From: Eubacteriales bacterium
GTDB taxonomy: Bacteria; Bacillota; Clostridia; Lachnospirales; Lachnospiraceae
Length of the DNA: 64,000 nucleotides
Reading direction: 5' to 3'
NCBI GenBank assembly: GCA_030524455.1
Contig: JAUNGT010000001.1
Span: forward strand, 1 to 64,000
A model generated the notes under the pieces. The model saw only the letters and a list, made by a program, of their open reading frames with translations, did no database searches and was not told the origin of the DNA. Shown here in pieces: positions 16,873-26,888 of this stretch (the stretch's first letter is position 1; each line of letters starts with the position of its first letter). Both the position numbers and the translations under genes were made by a program.

Positions 16873-17790
16873 ATGAGCAGAAAGAATAAGTCTGTCGTCC
16901 ATAAAACAAGGATGAAGATGTCCATGCCGGACAGAATATTCAGTATTGTCAATGGCCTGATTATGGCGCTGGTCTGTGTGATCATCGTGTATCCTCTTTA
17001 CTATGTGATCATCGCGTCGGTGACGGATCCGGTAATTGTCAATTCCGGAAAGCCGCTCTTTTATCCGGAAAAGCTTTATCTGAAGGGATATGAGACGACG
17101 CTGGCCTATAAGCCGTTGTGGACGGCCTACGCCAACACGATTTTGTATACGGTGGTCGGCACCCTGGTATCCCTGGTGGCGACGATACCGGCCGGCTATG
17201 CGCTTTCCAGAAAGGATCTTGTCGGCAGAAGAGGGCTGATTTTCGTATTTACCTTTACGATGTTCTTTAACGGAGGCATTATTCCTCTTTACTTAACGAT
17301 CCGCAGCCTGAATATTTACAATTCGATCTGGGCGATGGTGCTGCCGGTGGCGGTATCTGCCTACAACCTGATCGTTTGCCGTTCTTTCTTTGAATCCGGG
17401 ATCCCGGATGAGCTGCTGGAAGCGGCAAAGGTGGATGGCTGCAGTGATTTTGGATTTTTCTTTAAGATAGCGATCCCGCTGTCCTCCACGATTATCGCGG
17501 TTATGGCGCTGTTTTACGCGACTGCCATGTGGAATCAGTTCTTTAATGCGCTGATGTATCTGCAGGATGACAGCAAGATGCCTCTGCAGGTGGTGCTGCG
17601 AAATCTGGTCCTGATGAATCAGGCCAACCAGATGGGCTCGTCGGGCGACGCCATGGTGACAAAGCAGAAGCTGGCCGAGCAGCTGAAATACTGTATCGTC
17701 GTAGTGTCTGCCGTTCCGCTGCTTGTGGTATATCCCTTCGTGCAGAAATATTTTGCAAAGGGCGTAACGATCGGGGCGGTCAAGGGCTGA
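16873..17790 (+). CDS. Sugar ABC transporter permease, YtcP type
   Basis: A 305-residue permease, second half of the channel. It has six membrane segments and the EAA loop ELLEAAKVDGCSDFGFFFKI, followed by the FVQKYFAKGVTIGAVKG end that is characteristic of YtcP-type carbohydrate permeases. It begins 20 bases after the first permease gene, with AGGAGGG upstream. Confidence 0.93.
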   Translation: MSRKNKSVVHKTRMKMSMPDRIFSIVNGLIMALVCVIIVYPLYYVIIASVTDPVIVNSGKPLFYPEKLYLKGYETTLAYKPLWTAYANTILYTVVGTLVSLVATIPAGYALSRKDLVGRRGLIFVFTFTMFFNGGIIPLYLTIRSLNIYNSIWAMVLPVAVSAYNLIVCRSFFESGIPDELLEAAKVDGCSDFGFFFKIAIPLSSTIIAVMALFYATAMWNQFFNALMYLQDDSKMPLQVVLRNLVLMNQANQMGSSGDAMVTKQKLAEQLKYCIVVVSAVPLLVVYPFVQKYFAKGVTIGAVKG

Positions 17791-17874
17791 CTGTATTTAC
17801 GGAGAAGGAAGCGTTCCGGCTCCAAGGCAGGGACGTTTCAGATAGAACAGAAAACATTTTCAAGGAGGAATCAC

Positions 17875-19698
17875 ATGAAGAAGAAAATTGTTTCCATTAT
17901 GCTTTCTCTCACAATGGTGTCCGGATTGCTGGCGGGCTGCGGCGGATCCGGTTCCGGCGGCAGCGCGGCGGCGGACAGCCTGGAGACGGTCGGCCACATC
18001 CAGGAGGCGGTGGACGCAGCTACCAGCGCGACGGATGCCGGACTGACGGAGGAAGAGCAGGAGGCGGTGGACGCCGGCCTGATTAATTTGGACGGCACCT
18101 TGCCGATCATCAAGGATCCGGAAGCCTTTGAGGAAAAATACGGAAAAATTTCCGCGCTGATCGTAAATACCGCGGACCGGACCGTCCCTGTAGAGGATCT
18201 GGAGATGTGCAAGGTCTGGTTTGAGGATACGGGAGTCCGGTTTGACTGGCAGTCGATTCCCTCCGAAGGCGCGCAGGAAAAGATCAATCTGATGCTTGCC
18301 TCCGGCGATTCGCTTCCGGATCTGTTCTGGAACTTTGGCGACGGCAAATCCGGCAATATTGTAGTGCAGTATGCGGATCAGGATATTTTCCTTCCCACAG
18401 AGGGGCTGATCAATGAATATATGCCGAATCTGAAGAAGATCCTGGACGAGAGACAGAATTACTGGATGGAAATTACCGCGCCGGACGGGCACACCTACGG
18501 CTTCCCTTACATTGAGGAGATGTACGGACTGGTGCTGACAGGCGGTCCGATTCTGATCAACAAGACATGGCTGGACGAGCTGAATCTTGAAGTGCCGACC
18601 ACGGTGGACGAGTGGGTAGAGTGCCTGAAGGCCTTCCGGGACGGCGGAGACTTAAACGGAAACGGGGAGGCCGACGAGATCCCGATGGCTACCTGGTTTG
18701 GTGCGACGGATTCCTTTGGCTCCTATAATATGTTTTACCGGTTTACGGGAGCCTTCGGCTGCGCGGATTCCTACTGCGGCGGCAATGCCTATGCAGACCA
18801 TCTGCGCCTGGTTGACGGTAAGGTGACCTTTACCGCGATGGATGAGGCCTTCCGCAAAACGGCTGAATTTTTCAATATGCTCTACAATGAGGGACTGATC
18901 TGGAACGGCTCCTTTGAGGCGGATGAGAGCGCTTCCTATAAGACATCCCTGATCAAGGAGGATGTGGCGAGAATTGGCTGCTTTGGCACCTGGACCGATC
19001 AGGAAATCACGAATCTGGATGTGCATGACGAGTATGTGGCGCTGCCCCGTCTGACCGGCGAAGCGGGAGCGATCGGCTTTGAGAATAACTACTCCGAGCT
19101 GCAGGATTCCTCCAACACTGCGATTACCACCACCTGCAAATTCCCTCATGTGGTTGCCCGGTTCGTGGACTACATGGTAGGGGATCCCGCGATTTCCATC
19201 CAGTCCAACTGGGGAGCAGAGGGCTATAACTATGTGAAGGACGATGAGGGGATCCTGAGAACTCCTCTGGACGAGCAGGGCAGATATGTGGCGCAGGTTC
19301 CGGAGTATGACAATTTCGGCAGCGCCCGTGTAAATTCCACCACCTGCCGCGGCTCCATGATCGTTCTGGACGAGTACTACGAGGTATACGCAGGGTACGC
19401 ATATGATGCGGTCCAGCTGCTGGAGAACCAGAAAACCAATGGAAAAGAAGAAGTGATGGCGGAGTATGACACGATTCCCCGCGTGATGATGACGACGGCG
19501 GAGCTGACCAAGCTGGCGCAGATCCAGCCTACCGTGTCGGATATCGTGGACCGCTATATTAACCAGTGGGTGACCGGCGGTGTGACGGATGAGAACTGGA
19601 ACGCATATCTGGGAGAGCTGGATGCGGCAGGCGTCAACGATATCGTGAGCATTTATCAGACTGCTGTGGACAGAAGCTCCGGAAATGCGGTAGAGTAA
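17875..19698 (+). CDS. Carbohydrate-binding lipoprotein of the ABC importer
   Basis: A 607-residue extracellular solute-binding protein. The signal peptide ends in a lipobox LLAGC, giving a lipid-anchored Cys22, followed by a Gly/Ser-rich linker. The mature part (about 80-600) has the two-lobed sugar-binding layout of LplA/LipO-like proteins (WQSIPSEGAQEKINLMLASG and NKTWLDELNLEVPTTVDEW). Neighbouring GH32 and GH88 enzymes suggest a fructose- or uronate-containing oligosaccharide. AAGGAGGAATCAC precedes the ATG. A strong hairpin follows. Confidence 0.9.
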   Translation: MKKKIVSIMLSLTMVSGLLAGCGGSGSGGSAAADSLETVGHIQEAVDAATSATDAGLTEEEQEAVDAGLINLDGTLPIIKDPEAFEEKYGKISALIVNTADRTVPVEDLEMCKVWFEDTGVRFDWQSIPSEGAQEKINLMLASGDSLPDLFWNFGDGKSGNIVVQYADQDIFLPTEGLINEYMPNLKKILDERQNYWMEITAPDGHTYGFPYIEEMYGLVLTGGPILINKTWLDELNLEVPTTVDEWVECLKAFRDGGDLNGNGEADEIPMATWFGATDSFGSYNMFYRFTGAFGCADSYCGGNAYADHLRLVDGKVTFTAMDEAFRKTAEFFNMLYNEGLIWNGSFEADESASYKTSLIKEDVARIGCFGTWTDQEITNLDVHDEYVALPRLTGEAGAIGFENNYSELQDSSNTAITTTCKFPHVVARFVDYMVGDPAISIQSNWGAEGYNYVKDDEGILRTPLDEQGRYVAQVPEYDNFGSARVNSTTCRGSMIVLDEYYEVYAGYAYDAVQLLENQKTNGKEEVMAEYDTIPRVMMTTAELTKLAQIQPTVSDIVDRYINQWVTGGVTDENWNAYLGELDAAGVNDIVSIYQTAVDRSSGNAVE

Positions 19699-19722
19699 AA
19701 GAGAGACAGCTTGAAAATAAGG

Positions 19723-19757
19723 TCCGGGCCGGCTCCGTTGTGGCCGGCCCGGATGTC
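19723..19757 (+). terminator. Hairpin between binding protein and GH32
   Basis: TCCGGGCCGG (19723-19732) pairs perfectly with CCGGCCCGGA (19744-19753), followed by TGTCTTT. With so few Ts it is likely a partial terminator or an mRNA-stabilising stem that keeps the binding-protein transcript abundant relative to the enzyme gene. Confidence 0.6.
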
Positions 19758-19776
19758 TTTACGAGGAGGAAACGGT

Positions 19777-21189
19777 ATGAGCGGATGTCAGCGCGACTAC
19801 AGACCGGCCATTCATTTTGCGCCGGAGGCCAACTGGATCAACGATCCAAACGGCATGGTTTACATTAACGGGACATATCATCTTTTTTATCAGTATTATC
19901 CCCATGCTCCCCACTGGGGACCGATGCACTGGGGGCATGCGGCTTCGGAGGATCTGATTTCCTGGCGCCATCTGCCGACGGCGCTCTATCCGGATGAGCT
20001 CGGCTATATTTTTTCCGGTTCCTGTGTCTATGACAGGGAGAACGTTTCCGGCTTTGGGACAAAGGAAAACCCGCCGCTGATTGCGGTGTTCACCAGCCAC
20101 GCGGCGCAGGGCGGGCTGGAGCAGCAGAGCATCGCCTACAGCACGGACTATGAGCATTTTGAAAAATATTACGGAAATCCGGTGATTCCGAATCCGGGGC
20201 AGAAGGATTTTCGCGATCCCAAGGTATTTTGGAATCCGGTGCGGAAATGCTACAGTCTGGTGCTGGCGGCGGGGGATCATGTTGAGTTCTACGCTTCGGG
20301 AAATCTGAAAGAATGGGAAAAAACCGGAGAATTCAAGCCGGGTGCGCACGGCCTTTCCGGGATTTGTGAATGCCCGGACTGCTTTCCGCTCCAGACGGAG
20401 GAGGGGGAGAAATGGGTGCTCTTTATCAGCATGATCCTGCCGGAGGACTGTGTTGGACAAAGAGGCGACGTTTATGACCGGGTGTCCCATATCACGCAGT
20501 ATTATGTGGGAGATTTTGACGGAAACAGCTTTCGGGATACCCAGCAGTCGGAGCTTCCGCTTCTGGTGGATTTCGGGACGGATAATTACGCGGCCGTCAC
20601 CTTCCAGAATCTGGAGGAAAAGGTGATGATCGGTTGGGCGGATAACTGGGATTATGCGAATGTAACGCCCAGCGGAGAGGGGCCCTGCGGATTCCGGGGC
20701 AAGATGACGCTGGCGAGAAGGATGGCTCTGAAGCGCACGGCGTCCGGCTGGAGGCTTTCCTTTGAAAACTGCGGCCTGGAGGCAAAGCGGGCCTGCTCCT
20801 ATCCCCTTTCCCGGGGAGAAAACCGGCTTTCCTCGCAGTCCTTCGGCCTGAGCGTGGAGGCAGGAGAGAGCGCAATGCTGACGTTACGCAACGCTTCCGG
20901 GGAAAAGCTTGTGATATCGGTCACGCCGGAGGAGCTGGTCGTGGATCGGACCGCTGCGGGACGCTGTGATTTCAGCGAAGCCTATGCGAAGGAGTGCTGC
21001 GGACTGACCAGGGTGCCCAGACCGGCAGGCGGAAATTCCACAATGGAAATCATTATGGACAAGTGTGTGCTGGAGGTTTTGGGGGACGGAGGACGGATCC
21101 CTGTCACTGTGTGCGTGTTCCCGGAGCATCCCTATGAGGTGCTCTGCGTTGACGGGGAAGTGGAGGTGCGCTGCTTTTTGCTGGACTGA
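19777..21189 (+). CDS. Glycoside hydrolase family 32 (fructosidase type)
   Basis: A 470-residue GH32 enzyme without a signal peptide, so it acts in the cytoplasm on imported sugar. The five-bladed catalytic domain shows the nucleophile Asp23 in WINDPNG, the RDP transition-state motif (146-148) and the acid/base Glu198 in ICECPD; a C-terminal beta-sandwich follows. GH32 enzymes cut beta-fructosyl bonds in sucrose, inulin or levan. The ATG at 19777 follows GAGGAGGA. Its 3' end overlaps the convergent AraC gene by 58 bases. Confidence 0.92.
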   Translation: MSGCQRDYRPAIHFAPEANWINDPNGMVYINGTYHLFYQYYPHAPHWGPMHWGHAASEDLISWRHLPTALYPDELGYIFSGSCVYDRENVSGFGTKENPPLIAVFTSHAAQGGLEQQSIAYSTDYEHFEKYYGNPVIPNPGQKDFRDPKVFWNPVRKCYSLVLAAGDHVEFYASGNLKEWEKTGEFKPGAHGLSGICECPDCFPLQTEEGEKWVLFISMILPEDCVGQRGDVYDRVSHITQYYVGDFDGNSFRDTQQSELPLLVDFGTDNYAAVTFQNLEEKVMIGWADNWDYANVTPSGEGPCGFRGKMTLARRMALKRTASGWRLSFENCGLEAKRACSYPLSRGENRLSSQSFGLSVEAGESAMLTLRNASGEKLVISVTPEELVVDRTAAGRCDFSEAYAKECCGLTRVPRPAGGNSTMEIIMDKCVLEVLGDGGRIPVTVCVFPEHPYEVLCVDGEVEVRCFLLD

Positions 21190-21980
21190 GCGCTCTCCCG
21201 ATACTGGCTGGGCGTCATGCCCTCCCACTTTTTGAACTGCCGCATGAAATGCAGTTCGTTTTCGTAGCCGCACAGCGACGCGATGCTGTGCACGGTCATG
21301 TCGCTCTGGCGCAGGTGCATCTGCGCCAGCTCCAGCCGGGCCCGGATGATGTCCCGGCGGCAGGAACAGCCGAAAAATTGCTTGTACAGATGCTGGAAAT
21401 GGGAGAGGCTGACGCCCTCCCCGGCGGCCAGCGTCTCGATGCGCCAGGGATAGGCGGGATCGTTGTAGATCCGGGTGCGCAGGCGGGAAAGACGGGAGTG
21501 ATAGGCGATGGCCTGCTCCGGCTTTCCCGCTTTTTGAATTTCTTCGGCGAGGGTGAGCAGCAGAGCGCGGGTCAGGCAGTCCAGTACCTGTCCGCTGCAC
21601 ACCCCGGGGGAGCGGAATTCCCGGCACAGAAGGAACATGCAGGCGGACAGCCGGGAAAAATCAGACGGATAAAGGGGCAGCCCCAGCGGAAGGGCCGTCC
21701 TTTTTTCGTCCGGGAAAAGGGCTTCCCAGTCCGGCTGCGGCATGGAAAAATGAAGCCAGTCGTCGTTATAGTCCTTTGTCGCACGGCCGTAGTGGACGGG
21801 CATCCCGGGCGCAAACAGGATGGCCATACCGGGCCGGGTGACGCAGCGGTTTTTTTCTGTCCCGAACCAGGCATCGGTTTTGACCAGCAGAAGAAGCCAG
21901 TCAGAGTAGCCGTTTTTCTGGCGGATCTCGCAGGGAAGCGGATGGTGGGAATCGTGGCCGCAGTAGTTGACAGTGATCAT
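21132..21980 (-). CDS. AraC family transcriptional regulator
   Basis: A 282-residue regulator. An N-terminal cupin-like sensor part (about 1-150) precedes two helix-turn-helix units; the second has SIASLCGYENELHFMRQFKKWEGMTPSQYR. Such proteins usually activate sugar genes. GGAGGACTCCT precedes the ATG at 21980. It is transcribed away from the GH88 gene, which it probably regulates. Its stop lies inside the GH32 gene. Confidence 0.9.
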   Translation of the reverse strand: MITVNYCGHDSHHPLPCEIRQKNGYSDWLLLLVKTDAWFGTEKNRCVTRPGMAILFAPGMPVHYGRATKDYNDDWLHFSMPQPDWEALFPDEKRTALPLGLPLYPSDFSRLSACMFLLCREFRSPGVCSGQVLDCLTRALLLTLAEEIQKAGKPEQAIAYHSRLSRLRTRIYNDPAYPWRIETLAAGEGVSLSHFQHLYKQFFGCSCRRDIIRARLELAQMHLRQSDMTVHSIASLCGYENELHFMRQFKKWEGMTPSQYRESAQSSKKQRTSTSPSTQSTS

Positions 21981-22158
21981 AGGAGTCCTCCGTGTGAGCG
22001 TGCGTCCGGCAGGGCGCATACGAATTTTACAGAAAAGATCAGTATGTTTACAGCTTACTCCATAGCGCCCTTTGTGTCAAATCGTTATATTCATTATATC
22101 CGAAGGATAATTGTTTTATGTGTGGCAGCGGCTTTGCGAAAGCGGAAAGGAAAAGGAT

Positions 22159-23319
22159 ATGAGCGATACGATCAATTACACGGACTGGGCCGGTGAGGTG
22201 CTGGACAAAATCCGTACCAAGCTGGAGTGGGTGAGCGAGAAGAACCGGCACAGGATTCCCTATACGACGGATGAAAGCGGCAGCTATGACGACCGCTCGG
22301 ATCTGACAAGGCGCTGGGGAGAGGCGGATGGTCTGGACTGGTGGACCAACGGCTTCTGGGGAGGCCTGATGTGGCTTTTATATCAGGATACGAAGGAGGA
22401 GAAATACGCGCAGATCGCGCGGATCAGCGAGGAGAAGCTGTCTTGCTGCTTTGACGGTTTTTACGGCTTGCACCACGATGTCGGCTTTATGTTTCTGCCC
22501 ACGGCGGTGTACGATTACCGGCTGACCGGGCGGGAACAGTCCCGAAGGCTGGGGCTGCATGCGGCGAATCTTCTGGCGGGACGGTTCAATCCGGCGGGAG
22601 GTTTTATTCGGGCATGGAATGATCTGCCGGGGGAGGACAGCAGAGGATGGGCGATTATCGACTGTATGCTGAATATTGCCCTGCTGTACTGGGCGTCGGA
22701 GGAGACGAAGGATCCCCGCTTCCGGCAGATCGCCATGCGCCATGCGGACACGGTGATGGAGGCCTTCGTGCGGCCGGACGGCTCGGTGTGCCATATTGTG
22801 GAGTTTGATCCGGAGACGGGGGAGCGCCTGAAAAGCCACGGCGGTCAGGGCTTTTGCCATGGCTCTGCCTGGACCAGGGGCCAGGGCTGGGCGCTCTACG
22901 GCTTTATGACAAGCTACCGGCACACAGGTCGGGAGGAATATCTGCAGACGGCCAAGCGGGTGGCCCATTACTGCATGGCGAACCTGACGCCGGAGGGGAT
23001 TATCCCGGTGGATTTCAGGCAGCCAAAGGAGCCTGCCTGGGAGGATTCCTGCGGGGCGGCGGTGATCGCCGGGGGCCTGCTGGACCTGGCGGCCCATGTG
23101 CCGGAGGCAGAGCAGGACATGTACCGCCGGGCGGCTTTTCGGATCCTGGACGCCCTGTACCGGACGCGCTGCGATTTCGGCCCGGGCTGTGACGCCATCG
23201 TGCAGAACTGCTCGGCGGCCTACCACGCGGACCGGCACCATATGACGATGGTGTACGCGGATTATTTTTTCGCGGAAGCGCTGTACCGTCTGCGGGGCGG
23301 CCTGACGGATTGTTTTTAG
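22159..23319 (+). CDS. GH88 unsaturated glucuronyl hydrolase
   Basis: A 386-residue alpha/alpha-barrel hydrolase of family GH88, which removes the unsaturated uronate left by polysaccharide lyases. The two key Asp residues of the family are visible: Asp107 in HHDVGF and Asp168 in IIDCMLNIALLYWA. WWTNGFWGG, RGQGWALYGF and DSCGAAVIAGG are further marks. There is no signal peptide, so the substrate must be imported. The ATG at 22159 follows GGAAAAGGA. GH105 is the closest alternative. Confidence 0.83.
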   Translation: MSDTINYTDWAGEVLDKIRTKLEWVSEKNRHRIPYTTDESGSYDDRSDLTRRWGEADGLDWWTNGFWGGLMWLLYQDTKEEKYAQIARISEEKLSCCFDGFYGLHHDVGFMFLPTAVYDYRLTGREQSRRLGLHAANLLAGRFNPAGGFIRAWNDLPGEDSRGWAIIDCMLNIALLYWASEETKDPRFRQIAMRHADTVMEAFVRPDGSVCHIVEFDPETGERLKSHGGQGFCHGSAWTRGQGWALYGFMTSYRHTGREEYLQTAKRVAHYCMANLTPEGIIPVDFRQPKEPAWEDSCGAAVIAGGLLDLAAHVPEAEQDMYRRAAFRILDALYRTRCDFGPGCDAIVQNCSAAYHADRHHMTMVYADYFFAEALYRLRGGLTDCF

Positions 23320-23331
23320 AGCGTCCCTGCC

Positions 23332-25110
23332 TTACACGACATTTTTAAACTGACTCATATACAGCTCGTAATAAAAGCCCTGCTTCGCGATCAGCTGCTG
23401 CGCGTTGCCCTCCTCCGCGATATGGCCGTCCGCGATCACAAAGATCCGGTCGGCCTTCTGGATGGTGGAGAGCCGGTGGGCGATCACGAAGGAGGTGCGC
23501 CCCTTTAAAAGCTGCTCGATACCCTGCTGCACCAGAAGCTCGGTGTTGGTGTCGATGCTGCTGGTGGCCTCGTCCAAAATCAGGATGCGGGGATCGGATA
23601 CCATGGTGCGGGCAAAGGCCAGAAGCTGCTTCTGGCCGATGGACAGCCCGCCTCCCCGCTCGGAAAGCTCCGTGTCGTAGCCCTTTTCCAGCTTCATAAT
23701 AAAATCGTGGGCGTTGACCGCCTTGGCCGCCGCAATAATCTCCTCGTCGGTGGCGTCCAGGCGTCCGTAGCGGATATTGTCGCGGATCGTGCCGGAGAAG
23801 AGGAAATTGTCCTGGGTCATGATGCCCATCTGCTCCCGCAGGCTCTCGATGGACACCTTTTTGACGTCGTAATCGTCGATCAGGATCGTGCCCTCCTGGA
23901 TGTCGTAAAACCGGCTGATCAGGTTCACAATGGTGGTTTTGCCCGCGCCCGTGGGGCCGACAAGCGCGATCGTCTCCCCGGGCTTGATGTGGAAGCTGAC
24001 GTCGTTTAACACCCGGGTCTGGCCGTCATAGGAGAAGGACACATGTTGGAAGGTGACGCTTCCCTGAATGGGGGGCAGCGTCTGCACATCCCCGCCGTCG
24101 GTGACCCCGGGGCGGGTGTCCAGGATCTCAAAAATCCGCTCCGCCCCGGCGATGTTGGTGATGATCTGATTGTAAAAGTTGCTCAGGTTCATGATCGGCC
24201 GCCAGAACATGGAAATGTAGGAGCCGAAGGCGAGCAAAATACCGACGGAAATTTTGTCCGTTCCCAGGATCAGGATGCCCGTAAAGTACAGGGCCACGGT
24301 GCCGATGCCCCAGCACAGGTCGATGACCGGGCCGAAGGCGTCGTTTAAACGGACCGCGCTGATGAAGGAATCCCGGTGCTCTGCGGTGAGCTGATGAAAG
24401 GTGTCGCGGGTTTCCTCCTCGGCGGTAAAGCTCTGGATGATGCGGATGCCGGACAGGTCCTCATGCACGAAGGCATTCAGGTTGGAGGACTTTTTGCGGT
24501 GCAGCTGCCAGCGCTTGTGGGAATAGATCTGGATGAACCACATGCCGAAAATCATCAGCGGCAGGCTGCTCAGGGAGGCCGCCGCCAGAGCCGGGTTTTT
24601 GACGAACATGATGGCCGCCACGGCGCAGATGGTGAAAAAATCCGGAATCAGCGTGGTCACGCAGTTTCCCAGCACGTCCTTTAGGGAATTGATGTCCCCG
24701 ATGATGCGGGCCAGGATCTTTCCGGTGGGGCGGCTGTCGAAAAAGGCAAAATCCAGCGTCTGGATATGGGTGTAAAGCTCCTGGCGGATCGTCACCAGAA
24801 TGTTGTTGCACAGCTTGGCCATGATCCACATGCGCAGCCTGACGCCGAGGATCATGAGGACGTTCAGGATGACGGCGACGCCGATGAGCCGCATCAGGCC
24901 GTTAAAGTTGTGGGGCGTGATGTAGCCGTCGATCGCCTCCTCCATGATCAGCGGGTTGATCAGGCTGACAAAAATGCAGAAGGCCATGATGGCGAGTACC
25001 CCGAATATCTGTTTTTTGTAGGCGAGAAGATAGGAGAACAGGCGCATCAGCGTCTGCAGCTTGCCGACCTCTACGCTTTTCTCATCATCCTTATAGGAAT
25101 TAAAGGCCAT
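23332..25110 (-). CDS. ABC exporter half, BmrD-like (canonical ATPase site)
   Basis: A 592-residue fused membrane/ATPase half-transporter. Six membrane segments (about 30-330) precede the ATPase domain: Walker A GPTGAGKTT, Walker B ILILDEATSSID with the catalytic Glu, and a signature that reads LSIGQ instead of LSGGQ. With its partner's altered Walker B this makes one degenerate and one active ATP site, the pattern of heterodimeric multidrug exporters such as BmrCD and TM287/288. AAGGAGGT precedes the ATG. It begins one base after the partner's stop. Confidence 0.92.
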   Translation of the reverse strand: MAFNSYKDDEKSVEVGKLQTLMRLFSYLLAYKKQIFGVLAIMAFCIFVSLINPLIMEEAIDGYITPHNFNGLMRLIGVAVILNVLMILGVRLRMWIMAKLCNNILVTIRQELYTHIQTLDFAFFDSRPTGKILARIIGDINSLKDVLGNCVTTLIPDFFTICAVAAIMFVKNPALAAASLSSLPLMIFGMWFIQIYSHKRWQLHRKKSSNLNAFVHEDLSGIRIIQSFTAEEETRDTFHQLTAEHRDSFISAVRLNDAFGPVIDLCWGIGTVALYFTGILILGTDKISVGILLAFGSYISMFWRPIMNLSNFYNQIITNIAGAERIFEILDTRPGVTDGGDVQTLPPIQGSVTFQHVSFSYDGQTRVLNDVSFHIKPGETIALVGPTGAGKTTIVNLISRFYDIQEGTILIDDYDVKKVSIESLREQMGIMTQDNFLFSGTIRDNIRYGRLDATDEEIIAAAKAVNAHDFIMKLEKGYDTELSERGGGLSIGQKQLLAFARTMVSDPRILILDEATSSIDTNTELLVQQGIEQLLKGRTSFVIAHRLSTIQKADRIFVIADGHIAEEGNAQQLIAKQGFYYELYMSQFKNVV

Positions 25111-25111
25111 G

Positions 25112-26848
25112 TCAGCCCACCTCCTTTTCCGGTTCCAGGCTGCCGTACTGGGCAAGCCAGGTTTTGTGATAAAGCCCCTTTTTCTGAAGGAGCTGTTCGT
25201 GGGTGCCGCGCTCCGCCACCCGTCCGTCCTCCAGCACCAGAATCTCGTCGGCATGGCGCACGGCGCTGATGCGGTGGGCGATGATGAGCTTTGTGGTGTT
25301 GGGGAGCTCCTGCAGGGACTGCTGGATGGCAAATTCCGTCTCCATATCCAGCGCGCTCGTGGAATCGTCCAGCACCAGCACCGGCGTGTGCTTTGCCAGC
25401 GCCCGGGCGATGGAGATCCGCTGCTTCTGACCGCCGGAGAGGCCGACGCCTCGCTCGCCGATCACCGTATCGTACTGTTCGTCCAGCCGGTTGATAAATT
25501 CCGCCGCCTGGGCCGCCTGGGAGGCCTGCTCCACGTCGGAGAGGCTCACCTGCCCCTTTTTGCCGAGCATGACGTTTTCCTGGATGGTGTCGGAGAACAG
25601 GAAAACATCCTGCATCACCATGGAGATGCTGCCGCGCAGCTGCCGCAGGGACAGGTCGCGGATGTCTGTGCCGTCGAGATAGATGGCGCCGCCGGTGGCG
25701 TCGTAGAGCCGCTGCAGAAGCTGGATGATGGACGTCTTGCCGCTGCCGGTGGCGCCCATGATGCCGACGGTTTTCCCGGCTTCCACATGGAAGCTGATGT
25801 CGTGCAGGATTTCGTGCCCGTCGGCCTTGTGGAAGCTCACATGGTCAAAGCGGATATCCCCGGAAACGGAGGGCAGCACCACGGGATCCTTTTTCTCGGT
25901 GATGGTGGGTCTGGCCGCGTAGACGCGCCGGATTTTCCGATAGCTTCCCACCGCGGAGGAAAAATCGTTGGACAGCCAGCCCAGCATTTCCATGGGCCAG
26001 ACAATGTTGGTGGAGTATTCCACAAAGGCCGTCAGCGTGCCCAGCGTCAGTTCTCCCTGCATAAGCTGCCAGCCGCCGATCAGCAAAATCAGCAGGGGCA
26101 GCAGCTTGCCCACCAGGGAAAAGTAGGGCGAGTAGCGCACAAATACCTTGGACTGGGTCATGTTCAGCTCGTAATAGCGCTGATTGTGGGAGAGGAACTT
26201 GCGGATCTCGAATTTCTCGCGGGCGAAGGCCTTGACCGTCCGCACGCCCGTCAGGTTTTCCTCCGCCACCGTATTCAGGGCGGCGTTCTCCTCGCTGATC
26301 TCCTCGTAAATCTGGCCCAGTCTTTTTTCCATGGAGAGAGCCAGCACCGCGCAGAAAATCATGCAGAGCGTGGGCAGGATCGCCAGCCGCCAGCTGAGGC
26401 TGTACATACAAAACAGGATGACGGTCACATGGAAAATGACCTCCAGGATCAGCATCCCGACATAGCCGAGCGCATTCCAGATCCGGTCGATATCGTCCTT
26501 GACCCGTGCCATCAGCTCGCCTGTGTTCGTCCGGTCAAAAAAATCCGCCGACAGCGACTGGATGTGCGCAAACAGGTCCCGCCGCATATCCGTGGAGATG
26601 GTGGCGGAGATCCGGTCGAAGGTAAACTCCTTTGCGTAGCCGAAAACGCAGCGGCCCACGCCGATTGCCAGGATCCCCAAAAGCAGGACGGAAAGCTCCT
26701 GCAGCTGCCCGCCTACGATCACATCGTCTATGATGCGGCGGGTAAGCTGTGGGGAGAGCAGGTCCAGGCTCACCGCGATGACCATGGAAAGGATGGCGAA
26801 GACGTAGCCCGGAATGTGCTGTTTGAGATAGTAGGACAGCTTTTTCAT
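25112..26848 (-). CDS. ABC exporter half, BmrC-like (degenerate ATPase site)
   Basis: A 578-residue half-transporter, six membrane segments then an ATPase domain: Walker A GATGSGKTS, signature GLSGGQKQRIS, Walker B VLVLDDSTSALD, where Asp replaces the catalytic Glu. This substitution marks the non-hydrolysing subunit of heterodimeric exporters. The ATG at 26848 follows AAGGGGGT. Upstream lie two terminator-like hairpins and a 33-codon leader ORF, so expression is probably controlled by attenuation. Confidence 0.92.
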   Translation of the reverse strand: MKKLSYYLKQHIPGYVFAILSMVIAVSLDLLSPQLTRRIIDDVIVGGQLQELSVLLLGILAIGVGRCVFGYAKEFTFDRISATISTDMRRDLFAHIQSLSADFFDRTNTGELMARVKDDIDRIWNALGYVGMLILEVIFHVTVILFCMYSLSWRLAILPTLCMIFCAVLALSMEKRLGQIYEEISEENAALNTVAEENLTGVRTVKAFAREKFEIRKFLSHNQRYYELNMTQSKVFVRYSPYFSLVGKLLPLLILLIGGWQLMQGELTLGTLTAFVEYSTNIVWPMEMLGWLSNDFSSAVGSYRKIRRVYAARPTITEKKDPVVLPSVSGDIRFDHVSFHKADGHEILHDISFHVEAGKTVGIMGATGSGKTSIIQLLQRLYDATGGAIYLDGTDIRDLSLRQLRGSISMVMQDVFLFSDTIQENVMLGKKGQVSLSDVEQASQAAQAAEFINRLDEQYDTVIGERGVGLSGGQKQRISIARALAKHTPVLVLDDSTSALDMETEFAIQQSLQELPNTTKLIIAHRISAVRHADEILVLEDGRVAERGTHEQLLQKKGLYHKTWLAQYGSLEPEKEVG

Positions 26849-26888
26849 AAAAATAGTACCCCCTTGTGTGAATGTATAATATGAAAGG

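Noticed and set aside
25109-26884. 591-codon open frame antisense to the first ABC exporter gene
   Set aside because: Mirror of a codon-biased gene; composition rich in His, Gln and Gly without domain marks.
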